Assembly: GCA_023228945.1 (NCBI GenBank)
Contig: JALOAI010000002.1
Span: 1-64,000 of the forward strand
DNA length: 64,000 bases
Reading direction: 5' to 3'
Source: Pigmentiphaga sp.
Lineage (GTDB): Bacteria > Pseudomonadota > Gammaproteobacteria > Burkholderiales > Burkholderiaceae_B
The position numbers and the translations under genes were made by a program. Numbering within the stretch: position 1 is the first letter of the stretch; each line of letters begins with the position of its first letter. Shown piece by piece: positions 25,788 through 36,394 of this stretch. The notes below the pieces were generated by a model. It searched no databases, was not told the DNA's origin, and was given only the letters and a program-made list of their open reading frames with translations.

Positions 25788-26654
25788 ATGACGATGACCA
25801 CGCGCCCCAGCGCGGCCCTGGCCATTCCCGGCGGGCTTAAGCGAGGCATTCACCATCTGGAGCCGAAGGCTCCACTGAAGCTCCGAGTGCCAGCCTTGGG
25901 GGCCCGCCACGGCGTCGCTGCGCCGGTCCGGAAGGTGGAAGTGTTCTTCATCGATGTGGCTGGACACGCCGCGGGCCGCGCCGGACTGGAAGCCCGTCTC
26001 GCCGCCTGGCTGACGCCGCTGGAGCGTGAACGGATCGGACGTCTGCGCCAGGCCGCCGATCGCCGACGCGGTCTGGTGGCCCGGGCGGCGCTGCGTGCGT
26101 TGCTGGCGCAGCGGCTGGGAACGGAGCCGGCCGCCGTGCCGATCGTCGCCACACCGGCGGGCAAGCCCATGTTGGCGGCCGCCGTCGGCGCCGATGCTTT
26201 GCACTTCAGTGTCTCGCATAGCGGTGGTCGCGTGGCCATCGCGCTGGGCCACACGCCGTTGGGCGTGGATATCGAAGCGATAGCGGCCAGCGCCGCCTGG
26301 CCCGATGTGGCGGCCCTGGCGGAGGCCTGGTTCGAACCGGAAGAGGCCCGCCGCGTCGCCGCCGATCCGGCGGCATTCCTCGATATCTGGACAGCCAAGG
26401 AAGCCGTGCTCAAGGCCAAGGGCGAGGGTTTGGCCGCGCATGGCCTGCGCGGCTTTATCGTGCCCGCCGCAAGCCCGGAGCCAACCCGGGTGGGCTGCGC
26501 ACGGCCGGGCGGCGCCCCGGAAAGCGTCTACGTCAGCACGCTGGCGGCAGGCGCGGGCTACCGGGCGGCCCTTGCCGTACTCGACGACCCCATGCCGCCG
26601 CTGCTGCGCTCGATCGAGGCCGCCGATCTGCCGGCGGCGCGGCTTTTTTCGTGA
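25788..26654 (+). CDS. 4'-phosphopantetheinyl transferase, Sfp/EntD superfamily
   Basis: A 288-residue enzyme that loads phosphopantetheine onto carrier domains. Core motifs are present: ALHFSVSHSGGRVAIAL, PLGVDIEAI (Mg2+-binding Asp/Glu), and FLDIWTAKEAVLKAKGEGL (W-x-x-KEA-x-K). An N-terminal stretch of about 55 residues before VEVFFIDVAG is longer than usual. ATG 25788 is used, with an alternative ATG at 25794. It is the first gene of the siderophore biosynthetic run and would activate the downstream ArCP and NRPS T domain. The next gene starts 24 bp later. Confidence 0.88.
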   Translation: MTMTTRPSAALAIPGGLKRGIHHLEPKAPLKLRVPALGARHGVAAPVRKVEVFFIDVAGHAAGRAGLEARLAAWLTPLERERIGRLRQAADRRRGLVARAALRALLAQRLGTEPAAVPIVATPAGKPMLAAAVGADALHFSVSHSGGRVAIALGHTPLGVDIEAIAASAAWPDVAALAEAWFEPEEARRVAADPAAFLDIWTAKEAVLKAKGEGLAAHGLRGFIVPAASPEPTRVGCARPGGAPESVYVSTLAAGAGYRAALAVLDDPMPPLLRSIEAADLPAARLFS

Positions 26655-26678
26655 CCTTTTTCACCCAGGATACGATTC

Positions 26679-28321
<1,643 letters not shown>

Positions 28322-28325
<4 letters not shown>

Positions 28326-28612
28326 GCCAAGCTTCACCTTCCGCGCAGCCCGCTGGCACCCTCAGCCTGGAGCGTTTGCGCGCCGACGTGGCCGCCATCC
28401 TCCATGAGGACCCCGCGGAGATCCTCGATGACGACAACCTCATCGATCTCGGCCTGGATTCGATCCGCGCCATGGCGCTGGTTACCCGTTGGCGCGAGGC
28501 CGGGGCCGACGTCGAGTTCGCCGAGCTGGCCGAGAGGGCCGAGCTCGCGCATTGGTGGCGCCTCATCCAGCGCTCCCTGGAGCGCGGCCGCCCGGACGAG
28601 GCGGCCGAGTAA
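28322..28612 (+). CDS. Stand-alone aryl carrier protein (ArCP)
   Basis: A 96-residue carrier protein with phosphopantetheine attachment in NLIDLGLDSIRAMALVTRW (Ser of LDS) at about residue 48. In enterobactin systems this domain is the C-terminal part of EntB, fused to isochorismatase. Here the isochorismatase is absent and the carrier is free. The gene overlaps entE (ATGA) and is followed after 18 bases by the NRPS. It accepts DHB from the ligase and donates it to the condensation domain. Confidence 0.88.
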
Positions 28613-28630
28613 CCTTCCCGCGACAGACGT

Positions 28631-31600
28631 ATGCAGCATTCTTCATCCCAGTCAGCCGGTGCGCCGCTGACCGAGGCCCAGCTCGGACTTTGGTATGCCC
28701 AGCGCCTCGACCCGTCCAATCCGGTTTTCAATATCGGTCACTACACCGAGATCGAAGGCGCGCTCGACGTCGAGCGGTTCCGGTATGCGGTAGATACCGC
28801 GCTGCGCGAAGCCGATGCGTTGGCGATGCGCATCGTGGACGCCGAGGCGGCGACACCGCGCCAGGTGCTGGATGAACGCATGCGCCCGCGTTTGCAAGTG
28901 GTCGATCTATCGAACGAGGCGGACCCGGCCGGCGAGGCCCGAGCGAGGATGCGCCGCGATATGGGGACGCCGCTCGACCCTGTGCGCGAGCCAATGGCGG
29001 TGCACGTGCTTTATCTGCTCGAGCCCGGCCAGGCGATCTGGTACCAGCGCGTACACCATGTCGCCACCGATGGTTACGGCCTCGGCTTGATCGATGCCCG
29101 GGTGGCCCGTTTGTATGGCGCCGCGCCGGACGAAAGCGATACCGGCGAACCATTGGCGGCCTACGATGGCGTGCTGGCCGAGGATGCCGACTACCGCAAC
29201 GGCGCGCGGCGCGAGCGCGACCGCGCTTATTGGCGGGAAGCCTTCGCCGGCATGCCGTCGGCAACCAGTCTGGCCGAGGGCGTACCCATCAGCAGCCACC
29301 ACTTCCTGTTGGCGGCCGGCGAACTCAGTGTTTCCTGCAGGCGGGCCCTGCTGGCGGTACAGGATCGCAGCGGCGTATCCTGGCCCGACGTGCTCACGGT
29401 GCTTTGCGCCGCCTACGTGCAACGGCACCTCGGCGAGGCGGCGGAAGCCGTCGTCGGCGTGCCTTTCATGGGGCGGTTGGGCAGCCGCAGCGCCCGGGTG
29501 CCGGCGATGGTGATGAACGTCGTGCCGCTGCGCTTGCGAGTGGACGAAGATGCCGAACTCGACGCCGTATTGCGCGAAGGCGAGCGCGAACTGCGCCAGG
29601 CCCGGCGGCATGGCCGCTATCGCGGCGAACTGTTGCGGCGCGATCTCGGCCTGCTGGGCGGCAGCCGTCGGCTGCACGGCCCGCTGATCAATGTGGTGCC
29701 TTTCGAGAAGCCCTGCGCGCTACCCGGCCTCAAGACCCGCCTGCATGTGCTGGGCGCCGGTCCCGTCGACGATCTGACCGTGACCTTTCGTGGCAATCCG
29801 CACGAGGGTGGCATGCGGCTCACGGTGGAGGCGAATCCCGCCCTTTATGACGAGTCGTCGGTGCGGGCCCACCTCGACCGCCTCGAGGCATTCCTGGAGA
29901 ACGCCTTGGCGGCGCCCGCCCTGGCCGGCGTGCCCACGCTGACGGCGGCCGAGCACGAATACTGGGTGTCGGCCGTCAATGACACGGCGCGAGAAGTGCC
30001 GCGAACCACCCTGGTGGCATTGATCGACGAAACCATGTCACGGCATGCCTCGGCCACGGCCTTGGCGATGGACGGCGAGACGCTGGCCTACGCCGAGCTC
30101 GATCGGCGCAGCGCCGCGCTGGCCGGCCGTCTGCAGCGGGCCGGCGTGCTGCGCGGCGATCGGGTGGCGGTGGCCTTGCCGCGCTCTTTCGAACTCGTGG
30201 TGGCCCTGCTGGCGATATTGCGCGCGGGCGCCGCTTATGTACCACTCGACTCCCAGCAGCCGATGGCGAGGCTCGAGGCCATCCTCGACGAAGCGCAGCC
30301 TCGTGTACTGCTGGTGCCCGAAAGCGCCGGCGGCCTGCCGGGCGGCGTGCCGATGATGAGGGTCGAGGCCTACGGCGAGACGGCGGGATTCGACCCGGTG
30401 CAGGCTCCCGGGCCCGATGACGCCGCTTACGTGATCTATACCTCGGGCTCCACCGGCCTGCCCAAAGGTGTGGTCATTGCCCACGACGCCATCGTCAACC
30501 GCCTGTTGTGGATGCAAGCGCATTACGGTATTGGCGCCGATGAGCGCATTCTGCAGAAAACGCCCGCCACCTTCGATGTTTCGGTGTGGGAGTTCTTCCT
30601 CCCGCTGATCGCCGGCGCCACCTTGGTGATGGCGCCGCCCGAAGCCCATCGCGATCCGGCCTGGCTGGCCGCCATCATCCGCGAGGAGCGGGTCACCACG
30701 CTGCATTTCGTGCCGTCGATGCTGGCCGCCTTCCTCGACGAGCCCAGCGCCGCCGGGCTGGCGCTGCGGCGTGTGTTCTGCAGCGGCGAGGCCTTGCCGG
30801 CGGCACTGCGCGATCGCTTCCATGCCGTGCTCTCGGCCGAGCTGCACAATTTGTACGGCCCGACCGAAGCCGCGGTCGACGTCAGTTGGTGGCCGGCAAG
30901 CCGCGACGACCGTTCGCATCCCGTACCCATCGGCTTTCCGGTATGGAATACCGCGCTGTACGTGCTGGACAGCCGACGCCGGCCGCTGCCGCCCGGCGTG
31001 GCGGGCGATCTCTACATCGCGGGCCGGCAGCTGGCCCAGGGCTACCTCGGGCGCCCCGAGCTGACCGCCGAGCGTTTTGTGCCGGATCCTTTCGCCGCCC
31101 CGGGCGCACGCATGTACGTGACCGGCGACTTGGCCTTTTGGTGCGACGACGGCGCGCTGGTGTTCCTTGGCCGCTCCGATCACCAGGTCAAGCTGCGCGG
31201 GCAGCGCATCGAACTGGGCGAGATCGAGCATGCCCTGGCCACCGCGCCCGGCGTGGCGGCGGTGGCCGTGCTGCTGCGCGAAGACCTCGCCGGCGGCCCC
31301 GGCCTGGTGGCTTATGTGGTGGCGGCCGACGGCGCCACGCCCGACGATGCCGCGCTGCGCGAGCATGCCGCGGCCCGTTTGCCGGCCGTGATGCTGCCCA
31401 CCGCCCTGGTGTGGCTCGAGGCGCTGCCGCTCACCGCCAATGGCAAGCTCGATCGCCGGGCGTTGCCGGCGCCGGCCGCCGGCGAGCGGGTGGCGAGTGC
31501 CCCGGCCACCGGCCTGGCGGCGGAGGTGGCGGCGCTGTTCTCGGAGGTGCTGGGCGAAAGCACCGTGGGCGCCGACGATGACTTCTTCGCCCTCGGCGGC

Positions 31601-32617
31601 CATTCCCTGCTGGCCGCGCGCTTGACGCTCGCTTTGCGCAAGACCTTCGGCGTGGCTTGCAGCCTGGGAGCGGTGTTCGAACATCCCACGCCGGCCCGTC
31701 TGGCCTCGTATCTTCAAGAGCGGAGCCAGGCGCCGGCGATGGCCGACCTGGCCGCCGAGACCGGCCTGGCCGATGGCCTGCCGGTGGCTGACGATGGTGC
31801 GGGCTTCGGTCCGGTCATTCGCCTGCGCCTGGCGGACGGCGACGCAAAGCTGCCGGCTTTGTTCTGCATCCACCCGGCCGGCGGCCTGAGCTGGTGCTAC
31901 GGTACGCTGGCCCGCGCCATGCCCGCCGGCCGCGCCGTGCAGGGCCTGCAGTCGCAGGCGCTCGACCCGGAACGCCGTGGCGGCGAGCCCGCCAGCCTGG
32001 AGGCGATGGCGGCCGAGTATGTCGATACCGTCTTGCGCCTGCAGCCGGAAGGACCGTGCCATCTGCTGGGCTGGTCGGTGGGCGGCATCATCGCACAGGC
32101 AATGGCCGTGGAATTGCAGCGCCGGCACCGGGAAGTCGGCGTGCTGGCGCTGCTCGATGCCTATCCCAGCGATTGCTGGCGCAGCCAGCCCGAGCCGCCG
32201 CCGGGCGCGGTGTACAAGGCGCTGCTGCATATCGCCGGCCATGATCCCGCATCGCTCGTCGACGTGCCCCTGACCCAGGAAGGCGTGATCGGCTTCCTGC
32301 GGCGCAGCGGACATCCCTTGGGTGAGTTGCCGCCGGCGCGCCTCGAAGGCGTGATCCGCGCCGTGGCCGCTAATAACCGCCTGGTGCGCGGCCATCATCA
32401 CCAGCGCTACGACGGCCTGCTATTGCACTTCCGCGCCGCGCTCGACCATGCCGGCCAGGATCTCTCGCCGGAGTATTGGCGGCCCTATGCGGCGCAGCTC
32501 GACGTGGTGGAGGTGCCCAGCCTGCATGCCCACCTGCCGGGGCCCGAGGCCACCGCCCATGTGCTGCCCGCGCTGCTGGCCGCGCTCGACGGCGCCGAGC
32601 GGGGGAGAGCCGGATGA
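28631..32617 (+). CDS. entF: EntF-like NRPS (C-A-T-TE), predicted serine-activating
   Basis: A 1328-residue NRPS. The C domain (residues ~12-430) has RVHHVATDGYGL (HHxxxDG). The A domain (~460-960) has YTSGSTGLPKG. Aligned by eye to the GrsA code positions it gives D, V, W (FDVSVWE), H (TLHFVP), F, S (VFCSGE), L, V, D (NLYGPTEAAVD): DVWHFSLVD, the serine code. The T domain has FFALGGHSLLAARL (Ser ~992). The TE has LLGWSVGGIIAQA (catalytic Ser ~1148). This is the EntF architecture, which forms (DHB-Ser)n and releases it, cyclised in enterobactin. No mbtH-like gene is seen. The stop overlaps the exporter ATG. Confidence 0.92.
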   Translation: MQHSSSQSAGAPLTEAQLGLWYAQRLDPSNPVFNIGHYTEIEGALDVERFRYAVDTALREADALAMRIVDAEAATPRQVLDERMRPRLQVVDLSNEADPAGEARARMRRDMGTPLDPVREPMAVHVLYLLEPGQAIWYQRVHHVATDGYGLGLIDARVARLYGAAPDESDTGEPLAAYDGVLAEDADYRNGARRERDRAYWREAFAGMPSATSLAEGVPISSHHFLLAAGELSVSCRRALLAVQDRSGVSWPDVLTVLCAAYVQRHLGEAAEAVVGVPFMGRLGSRSARVPAMVMNVVPLRLRVDEDAELDAVLREGERELRQARRHGRYRGELLRRDLGLLGGSRRLHGPLINVVPFEKPCALPGLKTRLHVLGAGPVDDLTVTFRGNPHEGGMRLTVEANPALYDESSVRAHLDRLEAFLENALAAPALAGVPTLTAAEHEYWVSAVNDTAREVPRTTLVALIDETMSRHASATALAMDGETLAYAELDRRSAALAGRLQRAGVLRGDRVAVALPRSFELVVALLAILRAGAAYVPLDSQQPMARLEAILDEAQPRVLLVPESAGGLPGGVPMMRVEAYGETAGFDPVQAPGPDDAAYVIYTSGSTGLPKGVVIAHDAIVNRLLWMQAHYGIGADERILQKTPATFDVSVWEFFLPLIAGATLVMAPPEAHRDPAWLAAIIREERVTTLHFVPSMLAAFLDEPSAAGLALRRVFCSGEALPAALRDRFHAVLSAELHNLYGPTEAAVDVSWWPASRDDRSHPVPIGFPVWNTALYVLDSRRRPLPPGVAGDLYIAGRQLAQGYLGRPELTAERFVPDPFAAPGARMYVTGDLAFWCDDGALVFLGRSDHQVKLRGQRIELGEIEHALATAPGVAAVAVLLREDLAGGPGLVAYVVAADGATPDDAALREHAAARLPAVMLPTALVWLEALPLTANGKLDRRALPAPAAGERVASAPATGLAAEVAALFSEVLGESTVGADDDFFALGGHSLLAARLTLALRKTFGVACSLGAVFEHPTPARLASYLQERSQAPAMADLAAETGLADGLPVADDGAGFGPVIRLRLADGDAKLPALFCIHPAGGLSWCYGTLARAMPAGRAVQGLQSQALDPERRGGEPASLEAMAAEYVDTVLRLQPEGPCHLLGWSVGGIIAQAMAVELQRRHREVGVLALLDAYPSDCWRSQPEPPPGAVYKALLHIAGHDPASLVDVPLTQEGVIGFLRRSGHPLGELPPARLEGVIRAVAANNRLVRGHHHQRYDGLLLHFRAALDHAGQDLSPEYWRPYAAQLDVVEVPSLHAHLPGPEATAHVLPALLAALDGAERGRAG

Positions 32618-33861
32618 GCGCCCGCCGCTGGTTGCTGGATCTGTCGCCGTTGCGCGACAGCCGGGCCTTCCGCTATGCCTATGCCGCGCGCACCGCCACG
32701 GTGCTGGTCACCGGCATGTTGATGGTCGCCAACAGCATCGAGGTCTACGACCTCAGCGGGTCGTCGCTGGCGGTGGCCCTGCTCAATGCCGCCATGGCGG
32801 TGCCCATGGCCGTGGGGCTGTTGGCGGGCGGCGTGCTGGCCGATCGCGTCGATCGCCGGACGTTGATGCTGCGGGCGCGCCTGGCCTACGTGCCGGGCAT
32901 CGTCATCTTCCTCCTCAACGCGCTGCTGCCGCAGCCCATGCTGTGGCCGATGTATCTCGCCGCGCTGATGTGCGGCGCGGCCACCGGCATCAGCATGCCG
33001 GCGATGATGGCCGTGATCCCGGCGCTGGTGGGCCGCGAGCGGCTGGCCGCCGCGGCGGCTTTGTCGGGCCTATCGCTGCAATTGGGCGGCATTATCGGCC
33101 CCGCCCTGGCGGGCGTGCTGCTGGCCGGGCCCGGCCTGGTGGTCTGCTACGCCATTGTTCTGGCCGGAGTGCTGCTCACGCCGCTTTTGCTCAGCGCCTT
33201 GCCGCCTCTGCCGCCCAGCGGTCCGAAGCGCGGCGCGGGCCCGTCGGCCTGGGCGGAGGCGCTGGGCTGGCTGCGCGGCAACGTCATGCTGCGGCGCCTA
33301 TTGTGGGTGGATTTCGCGGCGATGGTACTGGCCACGCCGCTGGCCTTGCTGCCGCAGTGGGGCAGCCAGGTGTTGGCCGCCGGTCCCGAAGCCACGGGCC
33401 TGCTGTATGCCGCGCCGGCGGCGGGAGCACTGGTGGCTGGTCTCGGCAGCGGCTGGACCCGCCAGGTGGCCCGCCCGGGCCTGGTGGTGATCGGCGCGGT
33501 GCTGCTGTGGGGGCTGGCGGTATTGTCGCTGGCTCTGGGCAGCCATCTGGCCTGGGCCTTGGGCAGCCTGGCGGTGATGGGCGCGGCCGATACGGTTTCC
33601 AAGATCCTGCGCGCCGCGCTGGTGCAGCGGCATACGCCCGACGCCCTGCTGGGCCGCATGTCCAGCGTCTGGATGATGCAATCCACGCTCGGTCCGGCCC
33701 TGGGCAATCTGCAGATCGGCCTGGTGGCCCGCCTTTGGTCGCCGCCGGCGGCACTGTTGCTGGGAGGCGCGGCCTGCCTGGTCGCGGTGGGTGCGATCGC
33801 CGCCGCTTCGCCCGCCTTGCGCCGGACGACGCTGCACCATTCCTCTGAGGAGCGGGCATGA
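32614..33861 (+). CDS. MFS transporter, EntS-like siderophore exporter
   Basis: A 415-residue membrane protein with about twelve TM helices. Motif A-like LLAGGVLADRVDRRTLMLRA follows helix 2, and a second repeat has GLGSGWTRQVARPGLVVIG. The start RWLLDLSPLRDSRAFRYAYA resembles EntS-type exporters, which pump enterobactin to the periplasm. ATG 32614 overlaps the NRPS stop, with GGGGGAGAG as ribosome-binding site. The position at the end of the biosynthetic genes supports export of the product. Confidence 0.85.
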   Translation: MSARRWLLDLSPLRDSRAFRYAYAARTATVLVTGMLMVANSIEVYDLSGSSLAVALLNAAMAVPMAVGLLAGGVLADRVDRRTLMLRARLAYVPGIVIFLLNALLPQPMLWPMYLAALMCGAATGISMPAMMAVIPALVGRERLAAAAALSGLSLQLGGIIGPALAGVLLAGPGLVVCYAIVLAGVLLTPLLLSALPPLPPSGPKRGAGPSAWAEALGWLRGNVMLRRLLWVDFAAMVLATPLALLPQWGSQVLAAGPEATGLLYAAPAAGALVAGLGSGWTRQVARPGLVVIGAVLLWGLAVLSLALGSHLAWALGSLAVMGAADTVSKILRAALVQRHTPDALLGRMSSVWMMQSTLGPALGNLQIGLVARLWSPPAALLLGGAACLVAVGAIAAASPALRRTTLHHSSEERA

Positions 33862-33930
33862 GTGCGCCGGACAGCCCCAAGCACGAATCCTCCCTCGGGG
33901 AGGCAGTCGCGAAGCGGCCGGAGGGCCGTC
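33862..33930 (-). repeat. Copy of a ~65-bp intergenic repeat (minus orientation)
   Basis: Directly after the exporter stop, the minus strand reads CCTCCCCGAGGGAGGATTCG, flanked by GGCCGCTTCGCGACTG and GCTTGGGGCTGTCCGGCGC. It resembles the two tandem copies at 36255-36394. An inner hairpin (CCTCC-CCGA-GGGAGG) is conserved. Confidence 0.6.
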
Positions 33931-34092
33931 CATCCGGTGCAGAACGGGCGATCTCGTCGCGGGCTTGCCGCCTGGCTCTAGCTGGCCTGGAGTGTGGCGT
34001 TGCGCGATGGCTTTCCTGTAGCCTGCCCGTCCCCGGGGTCGGTCCCCGGCGCGCGGGCGGCTTCACTCCTTTTCACATGTAGAGGTATCAGA

Positions 34093-35493
34093 ATGCATTC
34101 GAACGTCCTCAACAAACAGCGCTTCGGCCGCCTGCGCCAGTCCGCCCTGGCGCTCGCCGTCGCGTCCTTGCTGGCAGCCACCGCCCAGGCCGCGGCGCCC
34201 TTCGATCAAGCTCCGGATGCGGCGTTTTCCGGCCGGGTCATGGTGCAGGGCGTTGTCCTGCCGGGCGGCGAGGCCAAGTTCGCCGGACGGTCGTTCACGC
34301 CCGGCCAGGAAGTCGTCCTTTCTTACGGCGGCACCGTCCTCAATCCCGACGGCAAACCCTATGTCGCCAACGACAAGGGCGAGATCAGCGGCGTCATCAA
34401 GCTGCCGGCCAACGCCGCGCCGGCCCGCCACCCGCTGGTGCTCGAGGCGGCCAAGCCCACCGCCGCCGCCGTGGTCGACCTGAAAATCTCGCCGGATGTG
34501 CCGCCATCGGGACAGGATCGTTTCGAGGTCGAGGCCAAGAAACTCGTCCCCGGCCTTTACCAGGTGGCCTATAGCCCGAAGTCCGATCGCCTCTTCGTCA
34601 CCTCCGCGATCGGCCGCCCGCCGGTCAAGGAATCGCAACTCGTCAAGGTCGATCCGCAGACGCTGGAAGTCGAAAAAGCGATCAAGCCGGCGGCGCAGCC
34701 CGGCCGTGACGATGGCCAGGTGTTCGCCGTATATGGCGTCGGCGTGGACGACGCCAACGGTAATGTGTGGGTTACCAACACCCGCCAGAACACCGTGGCC
34801 GTGTATCGCCAGTCCGATCTCGGCCTGGTCAAGCAATTCGAGCCGGGAGCGGCGGCGCATGCGCGCGACGTGCTGGTGGTGCCGGGCTCGGGCAAGGCCT
34901 ATGTATCCACGCCGGGCCAGAACACGGTCGTCGTATTCGACACCGCCAAGCTCGAACCCCTGACGAGCGTCGAGATCAAGTCGCTCGTTCGCGGCGAGGC
35001 ATTCAGCTCCATGAGTCTGGCGACCGACGGTTCCGATAAGGTCTACGCTGTCGGCAGCCGGCCCGCCGAGGTGGCCGTCATCGACGTCGCCACCGACACC
35101 GTCGACAAGGTGCTGCCGGTGCCGGGCGCATTCGGCGCGTCGGGCATAGCCGTCGATCCCAAGACCAAGCGCGTGTTCGTGGCCTCGCAAGGCAGCGATA
35201 ACGTGGTGGTGCTCGACAGCCAGTCTGGCGATGTCGTGGCTACCACCCTGGTGGGCGCGGGCGCGCTGAACGTGGCCTTCGATCCCGCCAAGCGGCTGGC
35301 CTACGTGTCGAACCGCGGCGCCGACACCGTGACGGTGCTCGACGAAAACGGCAAGATCGTGGCCAATCTCGAAGGCGGCTCCTTCCCCAATCACGCCGGC
35401 ATCGGCGGCAAGGGCAGCGTCTTCGCCGTGAACAAAGCTCGTGGTGGCGACGACGCCGCGGGCGATCACGTCCGCCGCATCACGCCGCGCTGA
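34093..35493 (+). CDS. YncE-like periplasmic beta-propeller (YVTN repeat) protein
   Basis: A 466-residue protein with signal peptide (LRQSALALAVASLLAATAQ, cleavage near AAA). After an N-terminal Ig-like segment, seven YVTN-like blades run from about residue 155, e.g. YQVAYSPKSDRLFVTSAIG, GVGVDDANGNVWVTNTRQN, KRVFVASQGSDNVVVLDS and RLAYVSNRGADTVTVLDENG. E. coli YncE is an iron-regulated periplasmic protein of this type. Its position after the siderophore genes agrees with iron regulation, but its role is unknown. The ATG at 34093 gives the signal peptide; upstream codons are discounted. Confidence 0.82.
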   Translation: MHSNVLNKQRFGRLRQSALALAVASLLAATAQAAAPFDQAPDAAFSGRVMVQGVVLPGGEAKFAGRSFTPGQEVVLSYGGTVLNPDGKPYVANDKGEISGVIKLPANAAPARHPLVLEAAKPTAAAVVDLKISPDVPPSGQDRFEVEAKKLVPGLYQVAYSPKSDRLFVTSAIGRPPVKESQLVKVDPQTLEVEKAIKPAAQPGRDDGQVFAVYGVGVDDANGNVWVTNTRQNTVAVYRQSDLGLVKQFEPGAAAHARDVLVVPGSGKAYVSTPGQNTVVVFDTAKLEPLTSVEIKSLVRGEAFSSMSLATDGSDKVYAVGSRPAEVAVIDVATDTVDKVLPVPGAFGASGIAVDPKTKRVFVASQGSDNVVVLDSQSGDVVATTLVGAGALNVAFDPAKRLAYVSNRGADTVTVLDENGKIVANLEGGSFPNHAGIGGKGSVFAVNKARGGDDAAGDHVRRITPR

Positions 35494-35540
35494 GATGGAA
35501 CTGCCCCCACCATCGCTGCGTTCGCTGCCCCGGGGGGCTG

Positions 35541-35563
35541 CAGTCTCCTTCGGGCGGAGACTG
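35541..35563. terminator. Hairpin in intergenic GC-rich sequence, possible attenuator
   Basis: CAGTCTCC (35541-35548) pairs perfectly with GGAGACTG (35556-35563) around TTCGGGC. It lies between the YncE-like and cytochrome b561 genes. There is no T-run, so it may merely stabilise or attenuate the transcript. Confidence 0.35.
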
Positions 35564-35611
35564 ATCCGTCAATCCGGCGCTGCAACCCCCTGATTCAGGA
35601 AGCCTGATTTC

Positions 35612-36211
35612 ATGGCCATACCCCGATTGTCTTCGAGCTCCGCCGCGCGCTGGCTCGACTCGCCCGAGCGATACGGCTGGGTGAGCCAGGCCTTGCATTG
35701 GGGCATGGCGGCCTTGTTCGCCTGGCAGTTCACCGGCATGGTGCTGCGGCTGCTGCTCGGGCGCACGCCGGTCACGGCCGTGATGGTGGGTTCGCATGCG
35801 CCGGTGGGCACTTTGCTGCTTGGCCTGGTGCTGCTGCGCTTATTGTGGGCCTGGGGCAACCGGCACCGCCGGCCGCCTCGGGAACGCACGCCGGCAGGCC
35901 GGGCGGCGTGGCTGGGCCATGCCGCGCTCTACCTGTTGATGATCGTGATACCGCTGTTGGCTCTGTTGCGGCACTATGGCTCGGGCCGGGCCTTCGCCCC
36001 CTTCGGCGTGCCGCTGATGGCGGCATCGGACAAGCTTCCGTGGCTCATGGCTCCGGCCGATGCCGTACATGGCCTGCTGGCCTGGTTACTGCTGGCGCTG
36101 GTGGCCGGGCATGTGCTCATGGTGCTGGTGCATCAGTATGTATGGCGGGACGGCATCGCCGGACGAATGTTGCCGCGACGGCGCAAAGGCCCGCCATCCG
36201 GGCCCGGCTAG
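35612..36211 (+). CDS. Cytochrome b561-family protein
   Basis: A 199-residue membrane protein with four TM helices. Haem-ligand histidines are visible in VSQALHWGMAALFAWQFTG, MVGSHAPVGTLLLGLVLLR, AVHGLLAWLLLALVAGHVL and LVHQYVWRDG. This pattern is the bacterial diheme b561 (CybB/YodB) family, which transfers electrons across the inner membrane. Association with siderophore genes might serve reduction of ferric iron, which is inference. An AGGA ribosome-binding site lies 11 bases before the ATG. Confidence 0.85.
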   Translation: MAIPRLSSSSAARWLDSPERYGWVSQALHWGMAALFAWQFTGMVLRLLLGRTPVTAVMVGSHAPVGTLLLGLVLLRLLWAWGNRHRRPPRERTPAGRAAWLGHAALYLLMIVIPLLALLRHYGSGRAFAPFGVPLMAASDKLPWLMAPADAVHGLLAWLLLALVAGHVLMVLVHQYVWRDGIAGRMLPRRRKGPPSGPG

Positions 36212-36254
36212 CCGCAAGAGGCTTGCCCGGCCCGCCAACAGGCTCGCTGGGCTA

Positions 36255-36319
36255 CCCTCCAGTCGCTGCGCGACTTCCTCCCCGGGGGAGGATTCGCGCT
36301 TGAGGCGGCTCGGCGCGCT
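36255..36319 (+). repeat. 65-bp intergenic repeat, tandem copy 1
   Basis: The unit starts CCCTCCAGTCGCTGCGCGAC and contains the hairpin CCTCCCCGGGGGAGG, ending GGCTCGGCGCGCT. The second copy begins 10 bp after it and differs by one base (G or A in the hairpin loop). Both lie in the convergent space after cytochrome b561 and the SIP gene. Confidence 0.85.
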
Positions 36320-36329
36320 GGATGCACTG

Positions 36330-36394
36330 CCCTCCAGTCGCTGCGCGACTTCCTCCCCGAGGGAGGATTCGCGCTTGAGGCGGCTCGGCGCGCT
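36330..36394 (+). repeat. 65-bp intergenic repeat, tandem copy 2
   Basis: Same unit as the copy at 36255-36319, with one base different in the hairpin loop. Its last base coincides with the first base of the SIP stop codon triplet, so the repeat abuts the gene end exactly. The hairpin could act as a bidirectional terminator. Confidence 0.85.

Noticed and set aside
33858..34082. Small ORF after the MFS exporter (74 codons)
   Set aside because: Most of it is the intergenic hairpin repeat. It has no recognisable protein features despite an ATGA overlap with the exporter stop.
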